A stretch of DNA of 53,755 nucleotides, taken from NCBI GenBank assembly GCA_007121455.1, contig SKKN01000044.1, positions 1-53,755 of the forward strand. Reading direction: 5' to 3'. The position numbers and the translations under genes are program-made. Positions 19,341 through 27,629 of this stretch are shown piece by piece. Position 1 is the first letter of the stretch. Every line of letters starts with the position of its first letter. Below the pieces are notes generated by a model, which did no database searches, had not been told where the DNA came from, and saw only the letters and a program-made list of their open reading frames with translations. Origin of the DNA: Gemmatimonadota bacterium. GTDB lineage: Bacteria; Gemmatimonadota; Gemmatimonadetes; Longimicrobiales; Gaopeijiaceae.

Positions 19341-19622
19341 GCCGCCTCGTTCTCCGGAGGATCGCTCTTTTCGGCAGGATCGCTCCTGCCGACGTCATCC
19401 CGTCGCTGTGGAGTCCTTCCCCATGTGATCGGCGGATCCGATGTCCGGGGTGCTCATCGAGGGCCGTCTCAGCCAGTTCCGAGCACGAAGCTTCAGGGTA
19501 CGCTTCAGATGTGCGGTCCCTTTCATCCGCATCCACTCCGCTGCCGAGATGGGTCGTTCGATGTCCGGAAAAAAGGGATTGCAATCCCTGTGCCCGCCGC
19601 GGACGGCGGTGAGTCCGCGGGC

Positions 19623-21164
19623 TCAGCGACCTCCTCGGATCGGGACCGTGGGACCGGTCCGCCCTGGGGCGAGCGAGTCGGGGGTGACTGCGTATGGCGG
19701 TGGGATCTCGACCGAGGCGCGGTCCAACCTCCCGGCATACTGCTCCACGACCATCCTCTCCCCTTGTCGTGCTAAGTCCAGCGCCTCCGCGAGAATTCGT
19801 GCCGATTCCTGAGGGGCATGGAATCCGTGAGAGCCCTCGGAGTAAACCCAGTCGATGCGCCACTGCGCACTGCGCTGCATCTGAAGCGCCTCCGCGAGGT
19901 CATCGGAATCAGCCCCCAGGGCGCGGGCGGCCGCGAGCACCGTAATCAGGTCGACCAGGGCGTCGGCGGAGCGCTGGATGAGCGCCTCCGTGCGATCCTG
20001 AATGGTGCCCACTCGTGCCCTCAGCTCTCCTTCAGCGACGGAGTGGCACGTTTGGCAGGAGCGGTTGACGTTCAGGAGCGGGCTTCGAACGTGGTGGTCG
20101 GAAACCTTCTGTGCGCCCTCCCTCTGGTAGGGCATGTGGCAGTCCGCGCAGGCGACCCCTGCGGTCGCGTGAATGCCTTGGGACCACATCTCGAACTCGG
20201 GATGCTGCGCCTTGAGCATGCCACCTCCGGTCGCCGCGTGGGTCCAGTCCGAGTACCCGATCTCGTCGTAGTAGGCCTCCTGTTCCTCCACCTTCAGCCC
20301 CTGACTCCAGGGATAGGTCACGACGTTGCTCTCCGGCTCGAAGTAGTACTCTACATGGCACTGGGCGCAGACGTAGCTGCGCAGCTCCTGCCGGCTTGCG
20401 TCACGGTTCACATCGTAGTCGGGAATCCCTTCGTGTGCCTTGAGTTCGCGGATCCCCACCTTGAAGGCTGGCCGGGTGATCCGCAGCCGCATCGTGTTCG
20501 GTGTATGGCAGTCGTTGCAGTTCACCGGGTGCTCGACGAGTGGGGTCCCGGCTCCGTCGGCGAGATTCCGCGCCTCCTCGAAGGGCATCGCGCTCACCCG
20601 ACGGAATCCCTCCATCTCGTCGCCGTCGCCCACATAGCGGTAGAGCGGCATGACCGAAGCGTGGCAGTGAAGGCACGCTCCGGGCTGTTCTCGCTGAAGG
20701 ACCCGCTGTGTGTGGTCCTGATCGTGGAGCGTGAAGGCGTGCCCGCGTGCCTGCCGGTAATCGAGGGAGAAGGCATACCCGGACCACATCGCCCGCAGCC
20801 ACGGATTGCTGTCGAGCTTCTGGGCCGGAACGGCGTCGCTCCCTCCGTATCGAGTCCGCTCCCAGTCGGTCGTCTGCAGGTAGCTCTCATACTGCGAAGG
20901 CCAGTTGATTCCCCATTCCGCCGGGTCCGTGGTATCCTCGTCGATCGCGACGAGGAGCTGGTAGGGGTGTCTCGTCTCGGCGATCCGTTCTCCGATGGTG
21001 ACGAGGAGTGCCGAGATCGCGACGGCCGCCACGACCCCACCCGCGAAAACCCAGATGAGAAGCCGTCTCGAAGCCGCTCCGATCTGGTCACGGAGGAGGC
21101 CGCCGGCTCGCGAACTCGAGGCGGGCTGAGAGGAGGAATCAGCGCCAGGCAGCATGACCGACAT
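19623..21164 (-). CDS. nrfA: Cytochrome c nitrite reductase, CxxCH-type catalytic haem
   Basis: The pentahaem periplasmic enzyme reduces nitrite to ammonium with six electrons. One N-terminal membrane anchor (LLIWVFAGGVVAAVAISALLV) is followed by five haem motifs: CLHCH, CNDCH, CAQCH, CADCH and CQTCH. The first sits in the position of the catalytic haem 1, which in E. coli is CxxCK; here the Lys is replaced by His. NrfA landmarks are kept: NCNDCHTPNTMRLRITRPAF, VCAQCHVEYYF (active-site Tyr region), GIHATAGVACADCHMPY (His region). Start 21164 (MSVML) or 21155 both overlap the nrfH stop, so translation is coupled. The roughly 70-residue C-terminal tail is Pro-rich at its end. Confidence 0.94.
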   Translation of the reverse strand: MSVMLPGADSSSQPASSSRAGGLLRDQIGAASRRLLIWVFAGGVVAAVAISALLVTIGERIAETRHPYQLLVAIDEDTTDPAEWGINWPSQYESYLQTTDWERTRYGGSDAVPAQKLDSNPWLRAMWSGYAFSLDYRQARGHAFTLHDQDHTQRVLQREQPGACLHCHASVMPLYRYVGDGDEMEGFRRVSAMPFEEARNLADGAGTPLVEHPVNCNDCHTPNTMRLRITRPAFKVGIRELKAHEGIPDYDVNRDASRQELRSYVCAQCHVEYYFEPESNVVTYPWSQGLKVEEQEAYYDEIGYSDWTHAATGGGMLKAQHPEFEMWSQGIHATAGVACADCHMPYQREGAQKVSDHHVRSPLLNVNRSCQTCHSVAEGELRARVGTIQDRTEALIQRSADALVDLITVLAAARALGADSDDLAEALQMQRSAQWRIDWVYSEGSHGFHAPQESARILAEALDLARQGERMVVEQYAGRLDRASVEIPPPYAVTPDSLAPGRTGPTVPIRGGR

Positions 21165-21606
21165 CCTTGTGACAGTGGACGCACCCGACCGCGCCATCCC
21201 GCGTGCCGGGCTGCAGTTCGTGAACGAAATCCGAGTGACAGGCGATGCAGTTGTTCTGGACGATCCGTGCGTTGCGCGGCTTGATGCGGATCGGGTCCGG
21301 GTGGTTCCGGAAGGTGAAGGCCCAGGAGTGGAAGAAGCCGTTATCGGCCTTCGAGATCCATTTCGTGACCGCTCCCTCCGGAAGGTGGCATGAGTTGCAG
21401 GTGGCTACCGGCTGGTGAGAACTCTTGATCCAGGAGTCGAACTGCTCCTGCATGATGTGGCAGTTGACGCATGCCGCCGGGTCCTCCGAGAGGTAGGCGG
21501 TCCCCTGCCCGTAGTGGAAGGTGAATGAGCCGAGCCCGAGCGTGAGTCCAAGAACTCCAGCCACCCCCAACACGAGAAGGGTGGTATGTCCAGCTTTGTC
21601 CCGCAC
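21139..21606 (-). CDS. nrfH: NrfH quinol dehydrogenase, tetrahaem c-type cytochrome
   Basis: The 155-residue NapC/NrfH protein starts with GTG at 21606 after GGAGGTCTCA. One N-terminal membrane helix (TTLLVLGVAGVLGLTLGLGSFTF) is followed by four CxxCH motifs: CVNCH, CNSCH, CIACH and CVHCH. DPAACVNCHIMQEQFDSWIKSSH is the classic NrfH haem 1 segment containing the Met-ligand region. It takes electrons from menaquinol and passes them to NrfA, whose gene overlaps its 3' end. Confidence 0.95.
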   Translation of the reverse strand: MRDKAGHTTLLVLGVAGVLGLTLGLGSFTFHYGQGTAYLSEDPAACVNCHIMQEQFDSWIKSSHQPVATCNSCHLPEGAVTKWISKADNGFFHSWAFTFRNHPDPIRIKPRNARIVQNNCIACHSDFVHELQPGTRDGAVGCVHCHKDVGHAAWR

Positions 21607-21676
21607 TGAGACCTCCGCGGAGCTCCTGGTGGACTTCGACCCGCGCGTAGACTAGGAGGGGAGAGGCCGGCGACGC

Positions 21677-21710
21677 AAAGGCGACCCAGCCACAAAGGCG
21701 GCCCAGCCAC
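21677..21710. repeat. 17-bp tandem duplication upstream of nrfH and the glycan cluster
   Basis: AAAGGCGACCCAGCCAC (21677-21693) is followed directly by AAAGGCGGCCCAGCCAC (21694-21710), one mismatch. It lies in the 230-bp divergent intergenic region, about 70 bp before the nrfH start, and could be a paired regulator site or simple slippage. Confidence 0.5.
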
Positions 21711-21836
21711 CTTGGATGGGCGCGGATGGGTTCATAGGTTCTAAGGGTGACAGGGATGCGTTCGGATGAGTGCGGGGACCTTTGAATTCTCCAGAACACG
21801 AATTGTCTTCCCCATCGGCTCCAGGGGGTCTGTCCC

Positions 21837-22763
21837 GTGCCACCTGACGCGCCGGCGGTCAGCGTGATCCTTCCGACGTACAACCGGGCGGATACGCTTC
21901 CTCGTGCCGTGAAGAGCGTGCTGGCCCAGACCTTCGGTGACTACGAGCTCCTCATCATCGATGACGGATCGACGGACCGAACGCCATCCGTCGTCGAGCA
22001 GCTGGAAGACCCACGGATTCGGTACATCCGCCTGGCCCGCAATCGGGGTGTAAGCGCGGCGCGAAACCGGGGATTCAGCGAGGCGAGGGGCGAGTTCATT
22101 GCCTTCCTCGACTCGGACGACGAGTGGCTGCCGAGAAAATTGGAGCGCCAGGTCGACCTGCTTCGCCAGGCGCCGGATTCCGTGGGTATGGCATACTCCG
22201 GCGCGTTGAACGTGCACCCGGGAGGGCGTCGAAGCGAGTACCTGCCGCGGGACGGCGGCGACCTTCTCCCGGTTCTCCTCATCCACAATGTCATCCATGC
22301 CACGCCGTCGGTGCTGCTTCGTCGGGCGGTCGTCCATGCGGTTGGGGACTTCGATGAGACCCTCCCGGCCATCGAGGACTACGACTACTGGCTTCGCGTG
22401 GCGAAACGATCGCAAATCGCGGTGATTTCCGAACCACTCGTGGTCTGTCATGATCAGGACCTGCCGGATCGCAAGTCGCGGGACACCGATGCGAACCTCG
22501 CCGCACGCGAGCAGTTCTATCGGAAACACGGGGAGTCGATGCGTCGAGCGGGGGTCGCCCACCTCTTCCTCTTCGGTAGTGCCCGGCGACAGCTGCACCG
22601 TCTCTGTTGGCAGCCGCGTATCGCGCGCCGGCTCATCCTCGAGGGTTTAAGGCGACGTCCCAACTCGATCTACGGATATCGCCTCCTCTTCCGGACATTC
22701 TTGCCGCGCAGCGTGTTCGTGACGGCCGCTCAGATGTTGAAGCCCATCCAGGGAGCGCGCTGA
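21837..22763 (+). CDS. Family 2 glycosyltransferase (GT-A fold), first gene of the glycan cluster
   Basis: The 308-residue protein has the GT2 signature throughout: VSVILPTYNRADTLPRAVKSVLAQTF, LLIIDDGSTDRT, NRGVSAARNRG, and the metal-binding FLDSDDEWLP. EDYDYWLRVAK near residue 180 is the acceptor-side ED.D..LR motif. There is no membrane segment. It probably transfers a sugar from a nucleotide-sugar to a surface glycan. GTG 21837 is the start, close after the divergent nrfH region. Codons here end in A or T more often than in ackA or the sulfur operon (by eye). Confidence 0.9.
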   Translation: MPPDAPAVSVILPTYNRADTLPRAVKSVLAQTFGDYELLIIDDGSTDRTPSVVEQLEDPRIRYIRLARNRGVSAARNRGFSEARGEFIAFLDSDDEWLPRKLERQVDLLRQAPDSVGMAYSGALNVHPGGRRSEYLPRDGGDLLPVLLIHNVIHATPSVLLRRAVVHAVGDFDETLPAIEDYDYWLRVAKRSQIAVISEPLVVCHDQDLPDRKSRDTDANLAAREQFYRKHGESMRRAGVAHLFLFGSARRQLHRLCWQPRIARRLILEGLRRRPNSIYGYRLLFRTFLPRSVFVTAAQMLKPIQGAR

Positions 22764-22776
22764 CGGGGGTGCGAAC

Positions 22777-23961
22777 ATGTCGGTGATCGACGCCATTGCT
22801 CGGCGGAGCCAACGTCTCCCAACCCGCGTCGCTCGCGCCGCAGTGCGTGACCTCGGGGTGTCGCCCCGGCGGGTTGGCTACCGCTGGATGGAGCCTCAGG
22901 GAATCCGGCAGTACGTGCAGGAGCGACTGGACCGGGCGAGCGGCGGCGAATACGAGGTGGTCGATCCGCCGGAGCGAGCGAGCAACCCGCTGCCCCAGAA
23001 CATCGGGAAATTGGAGGAGCTCCCCGCCGATCGCGGTTGGTGGGGCTACTCGTTCCGGGACGTTCCGACGCGCCTGAGCGGCGAAACGCTGATCGCGACC
23101 GTGGAGGGCTGTCGCGTCGTCCCGTTCCTGGACCGAAAGAGCGGCGAATTCCATGTGTGCATTGCGACGTCGGATGACCGCGTGCTCGAGATCCGGGAGA
23201 TGGCGTTCCGACCCGGGCACGCGCGAGTCTTTCGCTCCAGCCGGAACCGGAGAGTCGGGAGAGCGACGTGGATCCTGGAACGGGTCTATCACAACCATTC
23301 CCATTGGCTCACCGCACACCTTCCCAAGGTCCTCATCGCTCGGGGGCTCGGCCTGCTGTCGGAGACCTTCCTTCCTGGCAGCAAGACGAACGGGACGATC
23401 GAACATTCGTTGGGGATGCTGGGGATCGAACGGGGGGATGCCCCCCCGCTCGACTTGATCGAACCCCTGCGCGTCGACGAGCTTACGGTATTGGTTACCG
23501 ATCGGTTTCGCCCCCGACTTCTCCGGTCCGTCCGGGATGCGTTCCGACCCTGGATCAGCGGGGCCCGGTCGCGCAGGCTTTACGTCAGCCGCGCAAGGGC
23601 TGCTCGCCGTCGGCTCGTGAACGAAGAGGACGTGTGGCCGATCCTGCAGGAAGCGGGGTTCGAGAGGGTGTTCATGGAGGACCTGCCATTCGAGGAGCAG
23701 GTGCGGATGATGGGTGAGGCCGAGGCGGTCGTGGCCCCACATGGTGCGGGGCTCACCAACGTCATGTTCTGTCCTCGTGAGACGGCGGTGGTGGAGATTG
23801 CCGATCTCAGCTTTCCGAATCCGAACTTCTACGCTGTGGCGTCCGCGATGGAACATCGCTACTCGGTCCTTTCGGCCGAGACACGAGGTGAGGGGCATCC
23901 GCTGGAGCGGGACATGTGGGTCGACCCCGGCTCGGTCTCGGAAGTCCTCGATACGGTATGA
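22777..23961 (+). CDS. Family 61 glycosyltransferase (DUF563)
   Basis: The 394-residue protein carries a GT61 core in its C-terminal half: RRLYVSRARAARRRLVNEEDVWPILQEAGFERVFMEDLPFEEQVRMMGEAEAVVAPHGAGLTNVMFC. The EAVVAPHGAGLTN motif is the diagnostic feature. GT61 enzymes act in plant xylan and animal O-GlcNAc synthesis as well as bacterial polysaccharides, so acceptor and donor cannot be assigned. It begins 13 bp after the GT2 stop and overlaps the next GT2 gene by 4 bp, so the genes are one operon. Confidence 0.88.
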   Translation: MSVIDAIARRSQRLPTRVARAAVRDLGVSPRRVGYRWMEPQGIRQYVQERLDRASGGEYEVVDPPERASNPLPQNIGKLEELPADRGWWGYSFRDVPTRLSGETLIATVEGCRVVPFLDRKSGEFHVCIATSDDRVLEIREMAFRPGHARVFRSSRNRRVGRATWILERVYHNHSHWLTAHLPKVLIARGLGLLSETFLPGSKTNGTIEHSLGMLGIERGDAPPLDLIEPLRVDELTVLVTDRFRPRLLRSVRDAFRPWISGARSRRLYVSRARAARRRLVNEEDVWPILQEAGFERVFMEDLPFEEQVRMMGEAEAVVAPHGAGLTNVMFCPRETAVVEIADLSFPNPNFYAVASAMEHRYSVLSAETRGEGHPLERDMWVDPGSVSEVLDTV

Positions 23962-25013
23962 GCGCTACGAGCGGGGTGAGCGGGAAGCTCGATGTATCGC
24001 TCGTGATCCCCTGCTACAACGGGGAGCGGCACCTTGCGCAGGCGATTGGCTCTGCGCTCGAACAGACCCGTCCACCGAGCGAAATCATCGTCGTGGACGA
24101 CGGTTCCACGGACCGGAGCCGTGAAGTCGCGCGCCAGTTCGGCGGTGTGGTCCGCCTCATCGAGGGTGACCATGGGGGCGCGTGTCGGGCGAGGAACATC
24201 GGCGCGGCGGCGGTGCGGGGGGGAGCCCTCATGTTCCTGGACGCGGATGACGTTCTGGGGCCGACCGCGCTCGAAGCGCTCGAGAGGAGCTTGGCTCGAA
24301 CCCCTGGCGGCATCGCACTCTGCCGTTGGCACCGCTTGGAGCAGGACGGTCGCCGGTGGGTCCAGAAGCCCGCCTCGTGCAGGCCGCGGCACCCCGGGGA
24401 AGATCTTCTGAGTGCTTGGTTGCTCGGTTGGTATCACCCCCCGTGTGCGGTCCTGTGGTCACGTGACGCATACGAGCGCAATGGTCCCTGGGATGAAGGC
24501 ATTCCGGGGAACCCGAACGACGATGGGGAGCTGATGATGCGCGCTCTGGCTCGCCGGATCCCCGTGACCATTTCCAGCCAGGGCGCCGCATATTACCGGC
24601 GGCCGGGAACGGGTCAGGAGACGCTGAGCGGCAAGCGATTCGGTGGCGAGGGCCTCCGCGCCCGACTGGAGGTATTCCTCAAGGTCGTCGCGATCCTCGA
24701 GTTTGAGGGTCGACTGGACGGCTACCGGGAGCCGGTCGGGCAGGCGCTCGACATGCTGGCCGACGACTGCGCCGACGATCATCCAGCGTTGGAGGCCGAG
24801 TGCAGGGCCCTGGCCCGGCAGTACTCCGGGCCGAGCTGGAAGCGCTCGAGCCGGAGGGCGCTTGCACGAACGGGCGCGCGGATCCGGCAGGTGAGGGGGC
24901 GGGTCTCGGATCCGCTGGGGGCGCTGAAGCGCCGCCGTCGATCGCTGGCCAGAGAAGTTCGGTACGGGCTCTCCTCATCGAGAGGGGACGGTAGAGGAGG
25001 GAAAACGATGTAA
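23958..25013 (+). CDS. Family 2 glycosyltransferase, second in the cluster
   Basis: The start MSATSGVSGK at 23958 overlaps the GT61 stop (ATGA). The 351-residue protein shows DVSLVIPCYNGERHLAQAIGSALEQT, IIVVDDGSTDRS, ACRARNIGAA and MFLDADDVLGP, typical of GT2. A C-terminal region of about 100 residues is very basic (SSRRALARTGARIRQVRGRV, LKRRRRSLAREVRYG) and may hold the enzyme at the acidic membrane surface. The donor sugar is unknown. Confidence 0.88.
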   Translation: MSATSGVSGKLDVSLVIPCYNGERHLAQAIGSALEQTRPPSEIIVVDDGSTDRSREVARQFGGVVRLIEGDHGGACRARNIGAAAVRGGALMFLDADDVLGPTALEALERSLARTPGGIALCRWHRLEQDGRRWVQKPASCRPRHPGEDLLSAWLLGWYHPPCAVLWSRDAYERNGPWDEGIPGNPNDDGELMMRALARRIPVTISSQGAAYYRRPGTGQETLSGKRFGGEGLRARLEVFLKVVAILEFEGRLDGYREPVGQALDMLADDCADDHPALEAECRALARQYSGPSWKRSSRRALARTGARIRQVRGRVSDPLGALKRRRRSLAREVRYGLSSSRGDGRGGKTM

Positions 25014-25132
25014 CGGTTCCGTACATCGAATGCTCTTCCGGAGTGCGGTGTTTCGCAGTGGATCGGATCTTGCAATGCACCAGAGCTCAGGATTTCACGG
25101 CACACCGACGCCCATCTCCGGAGCGAACCCCG

Positions 25133-26122
25133 ATGCTGCGGATCCAACCCAGGCCCAGGGTCGATCATGTGGGTGCCAGTGAGGCTGGGCATCTCGTTGC
25201 CGGCTGGCTGCTTCGACGGGTCCTTCCGGAACCTGCGTCACCTCTCGGGCGGGGTCGTCTCAATCCGCTCCGTGTCGTGCGGGGTCCCCTCCGACTCCTC
25301 GTGAGACGGTGCCCGATCGAGCGCAGGGGATTTGCGCTGAGCCTCTACGGAGTCTGGCTCATGCCTCGGCCGGGTGATGCGACGTATCAATTCTGCATGG
25401 CCGGCACGTATGGCTTCTACTTCTCGCGACTGCTCGAATCGTGGGATCGCCCGTTCACCCTGCTCGATGTGGGCGCGAACGTCGGCCTGTACAGCCTGGT
25501 CGCGATCCGAAACGATGCGCTCACGGCGATTCACGCCTTCGAACCCGAACCGGATACGGCGCATTTCCTGCAAGCGAACCTGACGCATGCGGGCGGCGGG
25601 CCGCAGGTATCGGTCCACGAAGTCGCACTGTCCGACTCGGCTGGGACGGCGCCTCTTCACGTCAAGCGCGGTCATTCGGGGGGATCGACGCTCGACCCGC
25701 ACTTTTCGGGCGACAGCAAACCAATCCGGCTCGTGGATTCCGAGTACCTCGATCGCGAGGTGTGCCCGGGTCCGGAGGAGGTGGTGGTGAAGCTGGACGT
25801 GGAGGGCCATGAGTTTCCGGCTCTTCAGGCCATCGCGGGGTGGTCGGGCTGGTCTCAGGTTGTGGCGCTCTGGATCGAGTTCTCCTCGGCAACGGACCGC
25901 GACGCGTGTGAGGCGCTGCTCTCCGGTGCGGGCTTCGCCGAACGTCACCGGGTCGGAACCCCATACCATTACGATGCGCTGTATGTGAGGCCGGAAGTGA
26001 GCCTGCCGCAGCGGCTGCGGCTGCGCGGAGGCGAAACTGGAGCGGCTACTCCGAGGAGCAGGACGCTCGGCGATCCACACCCAAGCGACCACGGTGAGCT
26101 TGTCGAGCGCCGTGAGGCCTGA
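25133..26122 (+). CDS. FkbM-family SAM-dependent methyltransferase
   Basis: From ATG 25133 the 329-residue protein has a class I methyltransferase fold: FTLLDVGANVGLYSLVA (residues 109-124, SAM-binding loop), IHAFEPEPDTAHFLQANL, VHEVALSDSAGTA, and the FkbM marker VVVKLDVEGHEFPAL. FkbM enzymes O-methylate sugars or polyketides, and they are common in capsule and O-antigen clusters, where methylation can cap or modify a sugar. The 90 codons of open frame before ATG 25133 look non-coding. Confidence 0.9.
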   Translation: MLRIQPRPRVDHVGASEAGHLVAGWLLRRVLPEPASPLGRGRLNPLRVVRGPLRLLVRRCPIERRGFALSLYGVWLMPRPGDATYQFCMAGTYGFYFSRLLESWDRPFTLLDVGANVGLYSLVAIRNDALTAIHAFEPEPDTAHFLQANLTHAGGGPQVSVHEVALSDSAGTAPLHVKRGHSGGSTLDPHFSGDSKPIRLVDSEYLDREVCPGPEEVVVKLDVEGHEFPALQAIAGWSGWSQVVALWIEFSSATDRDACEALLSGAGFAERHRVGTPYHYDALYVRPEVSLPQRLRLRGGETGAATPRSRTLGDPHPSDHGELVERREA

Positions 26123-26131
26123 AGCGTTCAG

Positions 26132-27430
26132 GTGATCGTCGTGGGATCGGGTTCTGGGCGGGAGCGACAGTCCCTTTTCCTGATTACCGCCGCCTTCCCG
26201 TTCGGCGAGCAGGAAACCTTCCTCGAGGCTGAAGTGCCTCACCTCGCCGGGGCGTTCGAACGAGTCGTGATCATCCCGGAGGCGGCGGGGGGCAATCCAC
26301 GCCCGGTTCCCCCGAACGTGCGGATCGAGAAGGGGTTGGCCGACGCTCATCAGCGTCGCCGCCGGCTTCTGACACCGCTCACCGCCGCGCGGAATCCCCT
26401 GTTCTGGCGAGAGCTTGTCGGTCGTCCTGCCACGGTCGGACAGAAATCGGCGCTCCGTCGCCTGTCTGGAAGCGCTGCCGCCATGAGAAGGGCTGAACGG
26501 TGGCTCACGGAGTTCATCGCAAGGGCCGATGTAGATCCCGAAACCGATATCTTCTACTCCTACTGGCTTGCATCTGCCGCCGCGGCGTTGGGGGCGCTGC
26601 GAATCCGTCACCCTGGACTCGTCGCCGTCTCTCGCGCCCATGGTATCGATCTGTATCACGAGCGTCATAGCTATCGGTACCTCCCATTGCAGGGGTTCGC
26701 GGTGGCCAACCTGAAGCGGGTCTTTCCGGTATCGGAGAATGGTGCGGGATACCTGAGAGCGAAATATCCAGCGGGCGCACGCACGATTCGGCCAGCTCGA
26801 CTCGGTGTGCGCGATCCAGGCTGGATAACACGCCCCTCCTCCGATGCCATCCTCCGGGTCGTCTCGTGCGCGAATCTGTATCCCGTCAAACGAATCGACC
26901 TGCTGGTCCGAGCGATTGCCGCTCTATCGCGGATCGTGGAGCGGCCCGTCGTCTGGAATCACTTCGGAGATGGTTATATGAGGCAGGAGGTCGAGGATCT
27001 GGCCGGAACCATCCTTTCGTCGCACGTGCGCTTCACGCTGCATGGTCGAATTCCAAACTCCGAGTTGCTCGAGTGGTACAGGCGTCAGCCCGTGGACGTG
27101 TTCGCGAATGTCAGCGAGTCCGAAGGGATACCGGTTTCGATCATGGAAGCTCAGAGCTTCGGCATTCCAGTCGTCGCCACGGGAGTGGGTGGAGTGCCCG
27201 AGATCGTGAATGCCGAGGTCGGCGCCCTCCTCGGCCCGGATCCGTCGCCGGAGGAGGTCGCTCGCTCGCTTGCGCGGTTTGCTCCGGACACGGAGCACGG
27301 GCAGGTGCGACGGAGAAGTCGGGCTCTGTGGGAGGCCAGATATGATGCTGCGACGAACTACTCTGCGTTTGCGCAACTCCTTCAGCGAGAGGCCGAGGGA
27401 AGGGAAGGCCTGAAGGTGACCTCCGCTTGA
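26132..27430 (+). CDS. Family 4 glycosyltransferase (GT-B fold), last gene of the glycan cluster
   Basis: The GTG start at 26132 lies 9 bp after the FkbM gene. The 432-residue protein has a Rossmann-like N-domain (LFLITAAFPFGEQETFLEAEVPHLA) and the GT4 C-domain signature VSCANLYPVKRIDLLVRAI, FTLHGRIPNSELLEWY and VDVFANVSESEGIPVSIMEAQSFGIPVVATGVGGVPEIV, with the E..G.P....EA nucleotide-sugar contact. It probably adds a retaining linkage to the glycan. No Wzx, Wzy, ABC exporter or polymerase is seen beside the cluster. Confidence 0.9.
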   Translation: MIVVGSGSGRERQSLFLITAAFPFGEQETFLEAEVPHLAGAFERVVIIPEAAGGNPRPVPPNVRIEKGLADAHQRRRRLLTPLTAARNPLFWRELVGRPATVGQKSALRRLSGSAAAMRRAERWLTEFIARADVDPETDIFYSYWLASAAAALGALRIRHPGLVAVSRAHGIDLYHERHSYRYLPLQGFAVANLKRVFPVSENGAGYLRAKYPAGARTIRPARLGVRDPGWITRPSSDAILRVVSCANLYPVKRIDLLVRAIAALSRIVERPVVWNHFGDGYMRQEVEDLAGTILSSHVRFTLHGRIPNSELLEWYRRQPVDVFANVSESEGIPVSIMEAQSFGIPVVATGVGGVPEIVNAEVGALLGPDPSPEEVARSLARFAPDTEHGQVRRRSRALWEARYDAATNYSAFAQLLQREAEGREGLKVTSA

Positions 27431-27629
27431 ATCGGGCGATGCACCGGATCCCCAAACGAACCTCCCGGGGCGCTGCCAGGCGTTAGGGACGCCGGGCTCG
27501 GCGGCTTGCGTCATCACGGCCGCTTGGACTATCTCGTCGGAGGATCCCGTAGCGTTCGATCTGCCCCGATGCACACAACACTCAACCTCGATCGGGTGCA
27601 CTGAGCGCGGTTCCCCCGAGGAGTTGCCG
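27431..27629. other. Intergenic region, probable promoter of the exported-hydrolase group
   Basis: The 199 bp between the glycan cluster and the phosphatase gene contain no recognised gene. GAGGAG just upstream of ATG 27630 is the ribosome binding site for the next gene. No clear terminator was found after the GT4 gene. Confidence 0.4.

Noticed and set aside
19341-19622. Possible small minus-strand ORF (MRMKGTAHLKRTLKLRARNWLRRPSMSTPDIGSAD) and a GGGATTGCAATCCC palindrome
   Set aside because: About 46 basic residues with no start context or family; the 14-bp palindrome alone is too weak to name a site.
25238-26668. 476-codon minus-strand frame across the FkbM and GT4 genes
   Set aside because: Overlaps two genes with clear family signatures and shows none itself; a shadow of high-GC coding DNA.
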